A stretch of DNA of 41,337 nt, from NCBI GenBank assembly GCA_017610275.1, contig JAFCCI010000002.1, positions 1-41,337 of the forward strand. Direction: 5' to 3'. Source of the DNA: Candidatus Woesearchaeota archaeon (GTDB lineage Archaea > Nanobdellota > Nanobdellia > Woesearchaeales > CG1-02-33-12). The notes below the pieces were generated by a model. That model ran no database searches and was not told the DNA's origin. It was given only the letters and a program-made list of their open reading frames with translations. Numbering within the stretch: the stretch's first letter is position 1; each line of letters begins with the position of its first letter. Positions 26,937-36,485 of this stretch are shown piece by piece. The translations under genes were made by a program, and so were the position numbers.

Positions 26937-27868
26937 TTTGCCTTGCTTATTATTTCTTTGATGGCATCATCTGTTGACATTCCCTTTCTTTCAGCCTCAA
27001 AATTTAATATAATCCTGTGTCTTAATATTGGGTAAGCCATTGCATCAATATCCTCCTTGCTAACATAGTTTCTTCCCTTTAGAAGTGCTCTTGCCTTTGA
27101 TGCAAGAACTAAGCCAATAGATGCCCTTGGTGATGCCCCATATTCTATTAAATTGGGGTGTTTTCTTGTCTCAGTAACTATACTGACTATCCTATGCTTA
27201 AGGTCATTTGCTATTGGGATTTGTCTTACTAAATCCTGCATATGCATAAGATGCGCCTTATCAAGCAATATACTTAACTTATGATTTTTGACTTCAAATG
27301 CATATTTATCTACTATTTCAACTTCTTCATCATATGTTGGGTATCCTATCTTAATCTTTAGCAAAAACCTGTCTGCCTGGGCTTCTGGCAGAGGGTATGT
27401 TCCTTCCTGTTCAATAGGATTCTGTGTTGCAAGAACAAAAAACGGCTTGTCAAGCTTGAATGTTGTATTTCCTACAGTAACCTGCTTTTCCTGCATTGCC
27501 TCAAGCATGGCAGACTGCGTTTTTGGTGTTGCCCTGTTAATTTCATCTGCAAGCACAATATTTGCAAATATTGGCCCTGGCTGAAACTTAAAGTTTCTCT
27601 TGCCAGAGGTCTCTTCAATAATATATGTTCCTGTTATATCAGATGGCATTAAATCAGGGGTATTTTGTATCCTGCTGAATTTAAGGTCCATCATTTGGGC
27701 CATTGTTTTTATAGCAAGGGTTTTTGCCAGGCCAGGGTATCCCTCAAGCAGGGCATTTGCATCACATAATATTGTGATCATAATCTGCTCAACAACCTCT
27801 TTTTGCCCAACAACTATTTTTCCTATCTCTTTGTATAAACTATCAAAAGTTTCCTTATACATTTTCAT
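26933..27868 (-). CDS. MoxR-family AAA ATPase
   Basis: LLEGYPGLAKTLAIKTMA, LADEINRATPKTQSAMLEAMQEKQVTVG, ATQNPIEQEGTYPLPEAQADRFLLK. Confidence 0.95.
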   Translation of the reverse strand: MKMYKETFDSLYKEIGKIVVGQKEVVEQIMITILCDANALLEGYPGLAKTLAIKTMAQMMDLKFSRIQNTPDLMPSDITGTYIIEETSGKRNFKFQPGPIFANIVLADEINRATPKTQSAMLEAMQEKQVTVGNTTFKLDKPFFVLATQNPIEQEGTYPLPEAQADRFLLKIKIGYPTYDEEVEIVDKYAFEVKNHKLSILLDKAHLMHMQDLVRQIPIANDLKHRIVSIVTETRKHPNLIEYGASPRASIGLVLASKARALLKGRNYVSKEDIDAMAYPILRHRIILNFEAERKGMSTDDAIKEIISKAK

Positions 27869-27880
27869 TTTAACACCTCT

Positions 27881-28669
27881 TTAATCTTTTGCAATTTTTA
27901 AAAAATATGCTTTTACAAGCTCCTGCTGGTCTTCCTGAATTTTTTCTTCATAAACATCAGCTGTTTCTACAAATACATCATCTGGAAAAAGCTCTTCAAA
28001 ATCTCTTTTTTCAGGCTCTTTTACCTCATCAAGATTTATCTCATACCCTGCTGGCTTAATTACCATATCAAGCATTTCGCCGCCCATTTGGGCAATTTGT
28101 GCATCACCAAATACGCTCTCGCTTATTCCAGAGCTGGCTATTCTCTCAAGACCCTGCTTTCCATCTCCTGTATTATTTCCGCCAATGCTATATACAAAAT
28201 CAACAGCAGTATTTGCTGCATCTTTGAGATTAAATGATAAGTCAAACCGTGCTGAAAATACCACTAAAAAGCATAATATTATGCTTAATAATATTTTGTA
28301 AGAAACATTCTTTTGGTTAAAAAAAGATGTTACTTCAACCTTTTTCATATCCCTCATAATATTGGATTTCAGCTCATCAACAACTGGATTTTCCATTTTT
28401 ATGTTATCTCTCGCTGTTCTAAGCCTTTCATTAAGAAGGGGATATTTTTTTTCAACATTTATCAAATGTTTTTCCCTAATGCCTTTATATGTTTTAATTA
28501 TAAAATATAATGCTGCAGGAACTAATGCATATATCTGATAAAAATTAAATAAAGACAAAATAATGTAAATAATTAAAAATATCAGAAATGCATTTAGAAA
28601 ACTATTAAACAATACAATATTGTTGAATGTAAAATTTATTTCCCTTAAAACCTTATTAAATTTCTTCAT
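27881..28669 (-). CDS. Hypothetical membrane protein of MoxR-VWA cluster
   Basis: TM segments, position in operon. Confidence 0.6.
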   Translation of the reverse strand: MKKFNKVLREINFTFNNIVLFNSFLNAFLIFLIIYIILSLFNFYQIYALVPAALYFIIKTYKGIREKHLINVEKKYPLLNERLRTARDNIKMENPVVDELKSNIMRDMKKVEVTSFFNQKNVSYKILLSIILCFLVVFSARFDLSFNLKDAANTAVDFVYSIGGNNTGDGKQGLERIASSGISESVFGDAQIAQMGGEMLDMVIKPAGYEINLDEVKEPEKRDFEELFPDDVFVETADVYEEKIQEDQQELVKAYFLKIAKD

Positions 28670-28672
28670 TTT

Positions 28673-29173
28673 TTATGGGCATGTGCATGTAGCCAGCTGA
28701 GCATTCAGGTCAACTATATCTTCGTTTAAACCAGCTATATCCACTCTGAGTCCTGATATTGTTGTCTGAGCAGCAGTAAGGCTTGTCTTTGTTGTGCCAA
28801 GTTCTGCCTGTACTGTGAATAATTCTGCTTTTTTCAGCTTTAACTCATTTGTTTTTGCTGTTAACTGTGTTTGTAATTTTGCTTTGTCATCCTCTAATTT
28901 TTCCTTTTCAGTTCTTAGTTCTGTGTACTGCGTGCTTAGCTCTTTTTCTCTTTCTTCCTTGATAGTAAGTTGCTGGCTTGTCTGCTCAAGCTTTGCTTTT
29001 TCAGTGCCCAGGGTTGATGAAACATTTTTTAAATCCTCTATCCTCATTTGGTAATCCATGTACAAATCCTTAAACGTTGCCTGATAATAAAGGCTTAATC
29101 CAGCAAGAGATATAAGGACTGCAACTAATAAAAGAAAAAAACCAAAGTTAACATTTCTTTTCATATATGCCAT
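28673..29173 (-). CDS. Membrane-anchored coiled-coil protein
   Basis: N-terminal TM followed by long heptad-rich region. Confidence 0.6.
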   Translation of the reverse strand: MAYMKRNVNFGFFLLLVAVLISLAGLSLYYQATFKDLYMDYQMRIEDLKNVSSTLGTEKAKLEQTSQQLTIKEEREKELSTQYTELRTEKEKLEDDKAKLQTQLTAKTNELKLKKAELFTVQAELGTTKTSLTAAQTTISGLRVDIAGLNEDIVDLNAQLATCTCP

Positions 29174-29199
29174 GCTATCACCTTATTATTAATTATTAT

Positions 29200-31551
29200 T
29201 TATATAGATTTCCTATTTTCCATAATTCTTCTGATACAAACCTCTATTAAAAATATAGATAATGCTGATAAAATAAAAATCCAGCTATAGCTTTTTTCAT
29301 CTATTTTTTTTCTTCTTGAATTTTCTTTAATGAATTCTACTATTGCAGTTGTATTATCTTTATTAAATATCCTTCCGTTGGTTATGCTCACAATGTCTAC
29401 AAGCTCAGGATTTATTCCTAAGTCTTCGTATTCCCTCTTGTAATTAACAGCCATAACTGCATCAAAAAAATCATGAAACCCTGTTGTCTTCGGAACAAAT
29501 TCTGCCTTATAAATATTTTTGTCTAGCTTTGAAAATGATAATCCTTCAAGCACAGGATTTGTTTCTGAAATAACAATTATCTCTGCAACATCCCCCACTC
29601 TTGAATCCTTAAGTTTTACATCAAATTCCTTGTTCCTGCTGGGGTTACCAATAGCCCAGTTGACTGTTCTTGTAATAATTTTTGAATTTTCCTTGTTTAA
29701 GAGCTGACCAGCCCATATTTCCGGATCTGTTGTTAATGCAGCAACTCTTCCAAGCCCAAACCTCCATATTGTAACTATGGGATTTGTGTTATGGGTTGCT
29801 ATAAGCATCCTTGCAGAACTTTTTGGAACAACCTGGTTAAAGCCAGTCACTTTTGCATTCAGGTTAAGATTTTGGGTTATAAAATGATTTGAGTCAATGA
29901 TTAAAAGTCCCATCACATCAGTCTCCTCTTCCTCAGGCTCCCTGCTGAAAATAATATTTAATCTTTGCGCTTCAGTAGGCTCAAAATAAACACCCTGGCC
30001 AGCTAATGCCAAATCCTGCATAAATTGCCTGTTGGTATCAAATCCAACTCCCACAGTATAGGTCTTTATTCCCTTTGAAGCCATTGATTTTGCTCTTTTA
30101 ATTGCACCATCAGGGTATTGTGTTATTCCGTCAGATATAAGAACAATATTTTTGCTTCCTTTTTCAGATCTTAGCATCTGCTCTGCCCTTATCAAGCCAA
30201 CAGAAACAAGTGTCCCTGCATTAAAACCACCGCAGTGAATAGTGGATATTGTATAATTTAAGTCAGGTTTTTCATCTATTATTGAAAGGGGGGATATTGA
30301 ATGATAATTAAAATCAAAGCTGATAACACCTATCTTATCTCCTGGTCTTAAGCCTCCAACAATCTGTGTTGCAACCGCTTTCTCAACATCTATTTTTGTA
30401 TTTGTGCTTCCACTGCCAAAAGCAGAGCATGTTGTTCCTGAAACATCTATTATAACTATGATATTCATTCCGCTTTCCTCTTCCCTGCCGGCAAGCCCCA
30501 CTTTAACAGGAAGAATAGTTTCAAACACTGAATTTTCATAGTTGCCGTAATCAAATGAATCCTGCCCACCAATGACTACAAGACCATTGCCATCTGCTGC
30601 ATAATTGGTTAAGATATCTGTATTTGTTTTAAGCCAGTCTTGATTTATGTTATACAAAACAACAGCAGAATATGATTTAAGGTCTTCCGGCATATAACTC
30701 TTTTTGGAAACATCATAGACAGCATCCATTATCTGTGTTATTTTTGCATCCTTTTGTGAAATAAAGAGTATATTTGGCTTTGGCAGAACATGGAGTGTTT
30801 TGTAATAAACATTGTTTTGCTGGAAATAATCACTTGCTATTATTGATGCTTTTATTTTATGATATCCTGTCTGCAGCATCTGCTTAATCTCAAATGTTTT
30901 TGTACCAGTGGCTTTTTCATTTATTATAATATTATCATCAATCATTACCTGAATGTTATAATCTAATGACAAAGGGCCAACTTGTTTTACATCAATATAA
31001 AATAAAGCTTCTGTTCCAAATATTAGTTCAGAAGGGGAATCAATTGTTACAACAAGGTCTGTTTTTATTGGATTAATATCTAATGAGCTGATGGTTGTGT
31101 TTAATGAAGATGCAAGCATCATCACATCACCTAAATCAGTTCCTTTGTTATTGTTTCCATCACTGATTAATAATAAGTTGTCATTTCCCTTCATATTATT
31201 AAGCAGGCTGTCTCCTATTGGTGATTCTTCTCCACGTGCAATATACCTTATTGTTGTTGGAATCTCTTTTTCAAGGCTAATTTTTAAGTTAGAGCCAATA
31301 TCCTGCTCAAAAAGCTCAAATGATGTTGAGTTATCTGCAAGTATTGTTAATGAGGGATTTCCCTGAACAGTTTTTTCCTCTAATGTGAATGGTGATGCTA
31401 TTGCTATTATCAAAAGCGAGAAAACAAAAAACCTTGATATGGCTATTAATATCCTTGAAAGTTTCTTGCTTTTTACATGCTCTTCTTTTTCCTTCTCTGT
31501 TGTAAATTTAACAAAAGTTTTTCTAATAATAACAATAAGTGTAATAATCAC
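29200..31551 (-). CDS. VWA-domain membrane protein (BatA/BatB-like)
   Basis: IIVIIDVSGTTCSAFGSGSTNT (MIDAS-like DxSxT), KNIVLISDGITQYPDG, TMs. Confidence 0.8.
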   Translation of the reverse strand: MIITLIVIIRKTFVKFTTEKEKEEHVKSKKLSRILIAISRFFVFSLLIIAIASPFTLEEKTVQGNPSLTILADNSTSFELFEQDIGSNLKISLEKEIPTTIRYIARGEESPIGDSLLNNMKGNDNLLLISDGNNNKGTDLGDVMMLASSLNTTISSLDINPIKTDLVVTIDSPSELIFGTEALFYIDVKQVGPLSLDYNIQVMIDDNIIINEKATGTKTFEIKQMLQTGYHKIKASIIASDYFQQNNVYYKTLHVLPKPNILFISQKDAKITQIMDAVYDVSKKSYMPEDLKSYSAVVLYNINQDWLKTNTDILTNYAADGNGLVVIGGQDSFDYGNYENSVFETILPVKVGLAGREEESGMNIIVIIDVSGTTCSAFGSGSTNTKIDVEKAVATQIVGGLRPGDKIGVISFDFNYHSISPLSIIDEKPDLNYTISTIHCGGFNAGTLVSVGLIRAEQMLRSEKGSKNIVLISDGITQYPDGAIKRAKSMASKGIKTYTVGVGFDTNRQFMQDLALAGQGVYFEPTEAQRLNIIFSREPEEEETDVMGLLIIDSNHFITQNLNLNAKVTGFNQVVPKSSARMLIATHNTNPIVTIWRFGLGRVAALTTDPEIWAGQLLNKENSKIITRTVNWAIGNPSRNKEFDVKLKDSRVGDVAEIIVISETNPVLEGLSFSKLDKNIYKAEFVPKTTGFHDFFDAVMAVNYKREYEDLGINPELVDIVSITNGRIFNKDNTTAIVEFIKENSRRKKIDEKSYSWIFILSALSIFLIEVCIRRIMENRKSI

Positions 31552-31595
31552 AGGAATAAAGAGTAATAATGCTTGCGGATTCTTGAGGTAAATGA

Positions 31596-33353
31596 TTATA
31601 AATCACCCCTTATCTTTAAAATATATATCTCCAAAAGCATAATAACAATTGCAAAAATAATTAAATAAATATTAAGGTTTAAAACAACTTTCTCTTGGGA
31701 AATACCTGAAACAAACTCCTCGTTATCAAAAGATACTGTTTCCCTGGCTATGTCTGATTCATATTCATTAAGAAGGTTCACTGCAATCTTATTGCCATTA
31801 TCATATATTCCGGCTTTGCCTATTGACGGTTTTTCATCTATCCTGAAGTTATAGTCATTTATATCACCTGCTTCAGCAAGAAAGTTTAATAGTTCATTCC
31901 AGAATATTGGATAAGATGTTTGTGTTTTAAAATCAGTCTGCTCGTCAATAATTCCATAATAAACCGAATTTCCTTTTCCCCTTTTACCTAAAGCAACAAG
32001 CGGGCTAAAATCATCAGCTTCTATAATTGGTATTGTATTCTCTTTTGGAATTGCCTTGAAATATTTTTTAACTATTGTAAAGCATTTATTGCTCTCAAAC
32101 TGCTTTGTAAATTCATTTATCACTTTGACGCATGCTTTTGTATTATTGGCTTTTTCATTTAATTCAACAGGAAGGAGCCATGACATTCCTACCTGGTTTA
32201 GGTCATCCTGTGCTGTCATAATGAGGCTTTTTCCATTTTCCACCTCTCTTGATATCTCTTCAAGTGTTCCAGGAAGAATAAGGTTCCCTTCTATACTATT
32301 TATTATTATAATTTCACTGGACTCAATACCATGTATTATTGGGGGTTCTGTAATCTGAAGATTAATATCCTTTGATGACTGCAATGCCTTCATAAGATAG
32401 CTTTTTTTTGCATTTGTTATCAGCAGAACATCTATCTGTTTTTTTAATGGCGCGCTTATATAAGCAATGTTATCAAATTTAAGGTCATCATCTGAATTTA
32501 TTACAATTTTGCTGATTCCTGTTGGTGTTTCAAAATTAAATATTTCTGTTGAATGGGCAGTTATTGTTTTTGATTTGGTTTCTAAGGTATTTTCTTCTTT
32601 GATTATTGCTGCTGTTATTTCTGCATCATCATCAAAATTCTTTACATATGCCATTATATTGTATTTATCAATATCAAGTTCTATGATCCCTATGTTTTTT
32701 GCCTTGTTCCAGATGCTTATAAACTCAACATTAATGCCTTTTGAAGATAATATTCTCTTTGCCTTTAATAATTCATTTATATCATCTATTATAAAATCAC
32801 TTATAACAATAATTCTTCCCTTCCTGTCTGCAAGTATTGATTCTGCCTCATACAATGCACTTTCAAGATTTGTTTTGGTATCCCTTGGTTCTAAGGTTTG
32901 AAGCAATGACAATGCCCGGTTTTTTGTTCCATCTTCTAAAATTGTTTCAGGGCTGCCTGAAGCAACTATTATGCTTACTTTGCCCTGCAAATAGTCTTTT
33001 GCTATGTCTATTGAGTTTTCAAATCTTGTTTTGCCATTATTGATTGCCTGTGAACTTGCACTTGCATCAATTATAATAACAGTATTTTGAGATACAACAG
33101 CCTCAGAAGTTATTATGTAAGGTGAGGCAATTGAAAAAGCCAGTATAGATAATACCAATAACTGCAATAGAAATACAAGATTTCTCAGCAATTTCTGAAA
33201 AAAGGAATTCTTTATTGCCCTTTTTTGGTTTTTTATTAAGAACATAAGAGAAGGAACAACCTTTTCAACTGGTTTTGGTTTTATCAGATAAAGTATAACA
33301 AGGGGTATTAAGCTTAGAAAAGCATAAAGTCCCAGAGTATTAGCTAGCTGCAT
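31596..33353 (-). CDS. BatA-like protein with N-terminal TMs and VWA domain
   Basis: LSLIPLVILYLIKPKPVEKVVPSLMFL..., VIIDASASSQA MIDAS-like. Confidence 0.8.
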   Translation of the reverse strand: MQLANTLGLYAFLSLIPLVILYLIKPKPVEKVVPSLMFLIKNQKRAIKNSFFQKLLRNLVFLLQLLVLSILAFSIASPYIITSEAVVSQNTVIIIDASASSQAINNGKTRFENSIDIAKDYLQGKVSIIVASGSPETILEDGTKNRALSLLQTLEPRDTKTNLESALYEAESILADRKGRIIVISDFIIDDINELLKAKRILSSKGINVEFISIWNKAKNIGIIELDIDKYNIMAYVKNFDDDAEITAAIIKEENTLETKSKTITAHSTEIFNFETPTGISKIVINSDDDLKFDNIAYISAPLKKQIDVLLITNAKKSYLMKALQSSKDINLQITEPPIIHGIESSEIIIINSIEGNLILPGTLEEISREVENGKSLIMTAQDDLNQVGMSWLLPVELNEKANNTKACVKVINEFTKQFESNKCFTIVKKYFKAIPKENTIPIIEADDFSPLVALGKRGKGNSVYYGIIDEQTDFKTQTSYPIFWNELLNFLAEAGDINDYNFRIDEKPSIGKAGIYDNGNKIAVNLLNEYESDIARETVSFDNEEFVSGISQEKVVLNLNIYLIIFAIVIMLLEIYILKIRGDL

Positions 33354-33426
33354 TATACACCTCTTTTGTGTTAAGATTTTTAAAACATAATCTATATTTA
33401 AATCTTCACTTTTTTAGAACAAAGTT

Positions 33427-34035
33427 TTACAGTGGATTTAAGGCATATTTTAGAACTATTAATGAAGGATTTAATTTTTTAAAATAACAGAATCTTTCAA
33501 AATCATCTGGATTAACATTTTCAGGGATAAAATTGTCTCCCAAAGCCTGCCCTTTCATCTGAGCAAACTTGAATTTGTCCATAATGTTATCGACTTTATG
33601 GTTGTCTATTATTGGTGAATCATAATATTTGGCTTCTTTTGATGGAGTATTAAACCCTACAAGAGTTTGTGAGAATATCTTATTTTCATTATTAATCATA
33701 TAATCATTGTAGTCAAACTTAAAGCCTGAATTTAACTGCGGGTATATTACGTTTTGAATCAATGAGATATAATCTTTTTCCCACCTTCTGAAAGTCTTTT
33801 TATTATTAACTTCGGCTACTTCTCCTAAATCTTTTTTTTCTTTTATTGATTCTTTTTTATTGATTATTTTATTTTTGTTCTGCTGCTTTTTTATCTGTTC
33901 AATTAATTCAATAAGGTTTTTAGTCTTTTTTATGCTTGTTGATTTGCAATTGTCCTTAATTTTGTTAATTTTTTTATCTTCTTTTACGCCGATTGTTTTG
34001 TTTTTTTCTTTAATGTTGTTGGATATCATATCCAA
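33427..34035 (-). CDS. Hypothetical protein with Lys-rich N-terminus
   Basis: 202-aa ORF, no recognised motif. Confidence 0.5.
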   Translation of the reverse strand: MDMISNNIKEKNKTIGVKEDKKINKIKDNCKSTSIKKTKNLIELIEQIKKQQNKNKIINKKESIKEKKDLGEVAEVNNKKTFRRWEKDYISLIQNVIYPQLNSGFKFDYNDYMINNENKIFSQTLVGFNTPSKEAKYYDSPIIDNHKVDNIMDKFKFAQMKGQALGDNFIPENVNPDDFERFCYFKKLNPSLIVLKYALNPL

Positions 34036-34064
34036 CAGAAAACTATAAATAGTATATAAGGCTT

Positions 34065-34664
34065 TTGTTTCTTATGGTAGGCAACATACCAGGCTATGTA
34101 AAAACAGATGTTATAAGGGCATTTTTGCTGATAAAAGAAAATATTAGCAGGAATGAGCTGGTTAAGAAACTTGAATTAGGAGAGGGAACTTTAAGGACAA
34201 TCTTGGATATTTTGAAGGATAAAAATTTAATTTGCTCTACAAAGCAGGGGCATTCATTGACTGAAAAAGGCAGTTTGTTTCTTAAAAAAACAGAAGAAAT
34301 TATATTAATTAAAAGTGTGAACATTGGAGACGTTTATCCTGAGCTTGAAAAAGCAGTTGTTTTGCTAAAGAAACCAGATGAGAACATAAAAATAAGTTTT
34401 GAGCAAAGGGATATTGCTGTTAAGCAGGGAGCAAATGGAGCAGTTATTCTAAAGTTTGATAATAAGCTTTACATTCCGGATGCAGATGTTAATTTTAAGG
34501 AGAATTACAAAAAAGCACATGATGAAATCCTAAAATGTTTTGATTTCAAAAAAGGGGATATATTAATTATATGCTTTGCAGAATCATCAAGAAATGCAGA
34601 GAATGGTGCCCTGGCAATTGCTTTAAGCATGAGCAAAGAATTAAGTGAGTTAATATTAATATGA
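34065..34664 (+). CDS. Winged-HTH protein, DUF4443-like
   Basis: SRNELVKKLELGEGTLRTILDILKDKNLICSTKQGHSLTEKG winged helix. Confidence 0.6.
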   Translation: MFLMVGNIPGYVKTDVIRAFLLIKENISRNELVKKLELGEGTLRTILDILKDKNLICSTKQGHSLTEKGSLFLKKTEEIILIKSVNIGDVYPELEKAVVLLKKPDENIKISFEQRDIAVKQGANGAVILKFDNKLYIPDADVNFKENYKKAHDEILKCFDFKKGDILIICFAESSRNAENGALAIALSMSKELSELILI

Positions 34665-36092
34665 CTTGCTGAAATAAACTTTATATTGTGCCTTTTTACC
34701 ACATTTAATGCATTTTCCAGCTTTTGCATTAGATTCTATGCATCTTGAGGTTGCACCATCTGATTCAGATTTTATTAATTCTTCGCATTCTTTTTCCCCG
34801 CAGAAAAATGCCTTTGGTATTTTTTTTGCTTTTACTGCCTTTAGAAAATCATTCCAGTTATCAACCTCAATAATGTTTGTGTCCATAAATTTCTTTGCTT
34901 TTGTGAAAAGGTTTTTCTGGATTTTATCAAGGGTTTCCTTAACTTTTTTATTTAATTCTGTTATTTTAACAAATTCTTTTTCTCCTGTGTCTCTTCTTAC
35001 CAAAACAGCTTGGCTTTTCTCTAAATCTTTTGGACCAATTTCTATTCTTAAAGGAACTCCTTTTAATTCCCATTCATGAAATTTCCATCCAGGGGAATAT
35101 TCCTCCCTCTTGTCTATTTCAATATTATAATTTTTTAATTTATTTTTTATTTCTTCTGCTTTTTTCAATATCTTTTCTTTGGATTTGTCAAAAATAATTG
35201 GAACTATAACTGCATGAATTGGGGCTATTTTTGGTGGTATCACCAAGCCATTATCATCTCCATGAACCATTATTATTGCTCCTATCATCCTTGTGCTTAT
35301 TCCCCATGATGTCTGCCATGGTATATGGTATTTTTCATCCTTGCCTAAAAATTTTATTTTAAATGCCTTTGCAAAATTCTGCCCAAGCATATGGGATGTT
35401 CCCATCTGCAATGCCTTACCATCCGGCATAAATGCCTCAAGAGTTGTTGTATAAACAGCCCCTGCAAATTTTTCCTTGTCTGTTTTTTTGCCAGTTAAAA
35501 CCGGGATTGCAAGATAGTTTTCCATTAAATCCTTGTACATATTAAGAATATCTATAACCTCTTTATCTGCTCCTTCTTTTGTTGCATGAACAGTGTGTCC
35601 TTCCTGCCATAAAAATTCCCTTGTCCTAAGAAATGGCTTAGGATACTTGAATTCCCACCTTACAACATTGCACCACTGGTTTATTAATAAAGGCAGGTCT
35701 CTCCAGGATCTTACCCAGTTTGCATATGACTCATACATTATTGTTTCAGATGTAGGCCTTACAGCAAGCCTTTCTTTCATCTTTGTATTGCCAGCATGTG
35801 TTACCCAGGCTACCTCTGGTGCAAAGCCTTCAACATGCTCTTTTTCTTTCATTAAAAGATGTTCAGGAATAAACAGGGGAAAGTAGGCGTTCTTGTGACC
35901 TGTGTTTTTTATCATGCTGTCAAATATTTTCTGTATGTTTTCCCATATTGCGTAAGAATTAGGCCTTAAAACCATGCAGCCAGATACAGAACTATAATCA
36001 GCTAATTCTGCTTTTTGAACAACCTGTGTATACCATTCGCTTAGATTATCGCTTTTCTTTACATTCAGTCCGAGTGTTTCCTTTTTGGCCAT
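34656..36092 (-). CDS. proS: Prolyl-tRNA synthetase, archaeal/eukaryotic type
   Basis: VRPTSETIMYESYANWVRSWRDLPLLINQWCNVVRWE, FLRTREFLWQEGHTVHAT, zinc-like CGEKECEELIKSESDGATSRCIE. Confidence 0.95.
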   Translation of the reverse strand: MAKKETLGLNVKKSDNLSEWYTQVVQKAELADYSSVSGCMVLRPNSYAIWENIQKIFDSMIKNTGHKNAYFPLFIPEHLLMKEKEHVEGFAPEVAWVTHAGNTKMKERLAVRPTSETIMYESYANWVRSWRDLPLLINQWCNVVRWEFKYPKPFLRTREFLWQEGHTVHATKEGADKEVIDILNMYKDLMENYLAIPVLTGKKTDKEKFAGAVYTTTLEAFMPDGKALQMGTSHMLGQNFAKAFKIKFLGKDEKYHIPWQTSWGISTRMIGAIIMVHGDDNGLVIPPKIAPIHAVIVPIIFDKSKEKILKKAEEIKNKLKNYNIEIDKREEYSPGWKFHEWELKGVPLRIEIGPKDLEKSQAVLVRRDTGEKEFVKITELNKKVKETLDKIQKNLFTKAKKFMDTNIIEVDNWNDFLKAVKAKKIPKAFFCGEKECEELIKSESDGATSRCIESNAKAGKCIKCGKKAQYKVYFSKSY

Positions 36093-36175
36093 ATTAACTC
36101 TGTTTTTTGTTTTTATTTAAATATTTTGTTTATTTGATACCTTATTTGTAAGTGTAGCTTGGCAAGAAGCTGTAG

Positions 36176-36325
36176 TGGGGCTGCTGAGACTTCCGAACTG
36201 TTTGCGAGCGTTAGCGAGCGTGTCCGGCTTTATGCCGGACTTTGCGTATCAAATGCGCGTAACCATTTGTCGGACTCAGATCGCCGCGTCCCGAACGCGA
36301 AATACTGCCATTATACTACAGCCCC
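36176..36325 (-). tRNA. tRNA-Pro (anticodon CGG) with ~79-nt intron in the T loop (approx. 36190-36268)
   Basis: Acceptor GGGGCTG/CAGCCCC, anticodon stem TCGCG-TTCGGGA-CGCGG, T stem CTGAG/CTCAG; spliced T loop about TCCGACT; BHB-like pairing TCCGA/TCGGA. Confidence 0.8.
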
Positions 36326-36387
36326 ATGTTAACAAAATAAGTTATTTTAATAAATTTTAAATATCTTGCTAATTTCTCAAACAATGC

Positions 36388-36471
36388 GCGGGAGTGGCAG
36401 AGTGGCCAAATGCGCAAGGTTCAGAGCCTTGTCTCTTAGTGAGTACGCGTGTTCGAATCACGTCTCCCGCA
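36388..36471 (+). tRNA. tRNA-Leu (anticodon CAG), long variable arm
   Basis: GCGGGAG/CTCCCGC acceptor, CAAGG-TTCAGAG-CCTTG anticodon arm, GCGTG-TTCGAAT-CACGT T arm. Confidence 0.93.
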
Positions 36472-36485
36472 TAAAAACTAAAGAA

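Noticed and set aside
26088-33353. MoxR-DUF58-VWA cluster as a novel system
   Set aside because: Widespread chaperone-like gene arrangement in bacteria and archaea; ordinary here
36175-36360. 61-aa plus-strand ORF
   Set aside because: Lies antisense over the intron-containing tRNA-Pro
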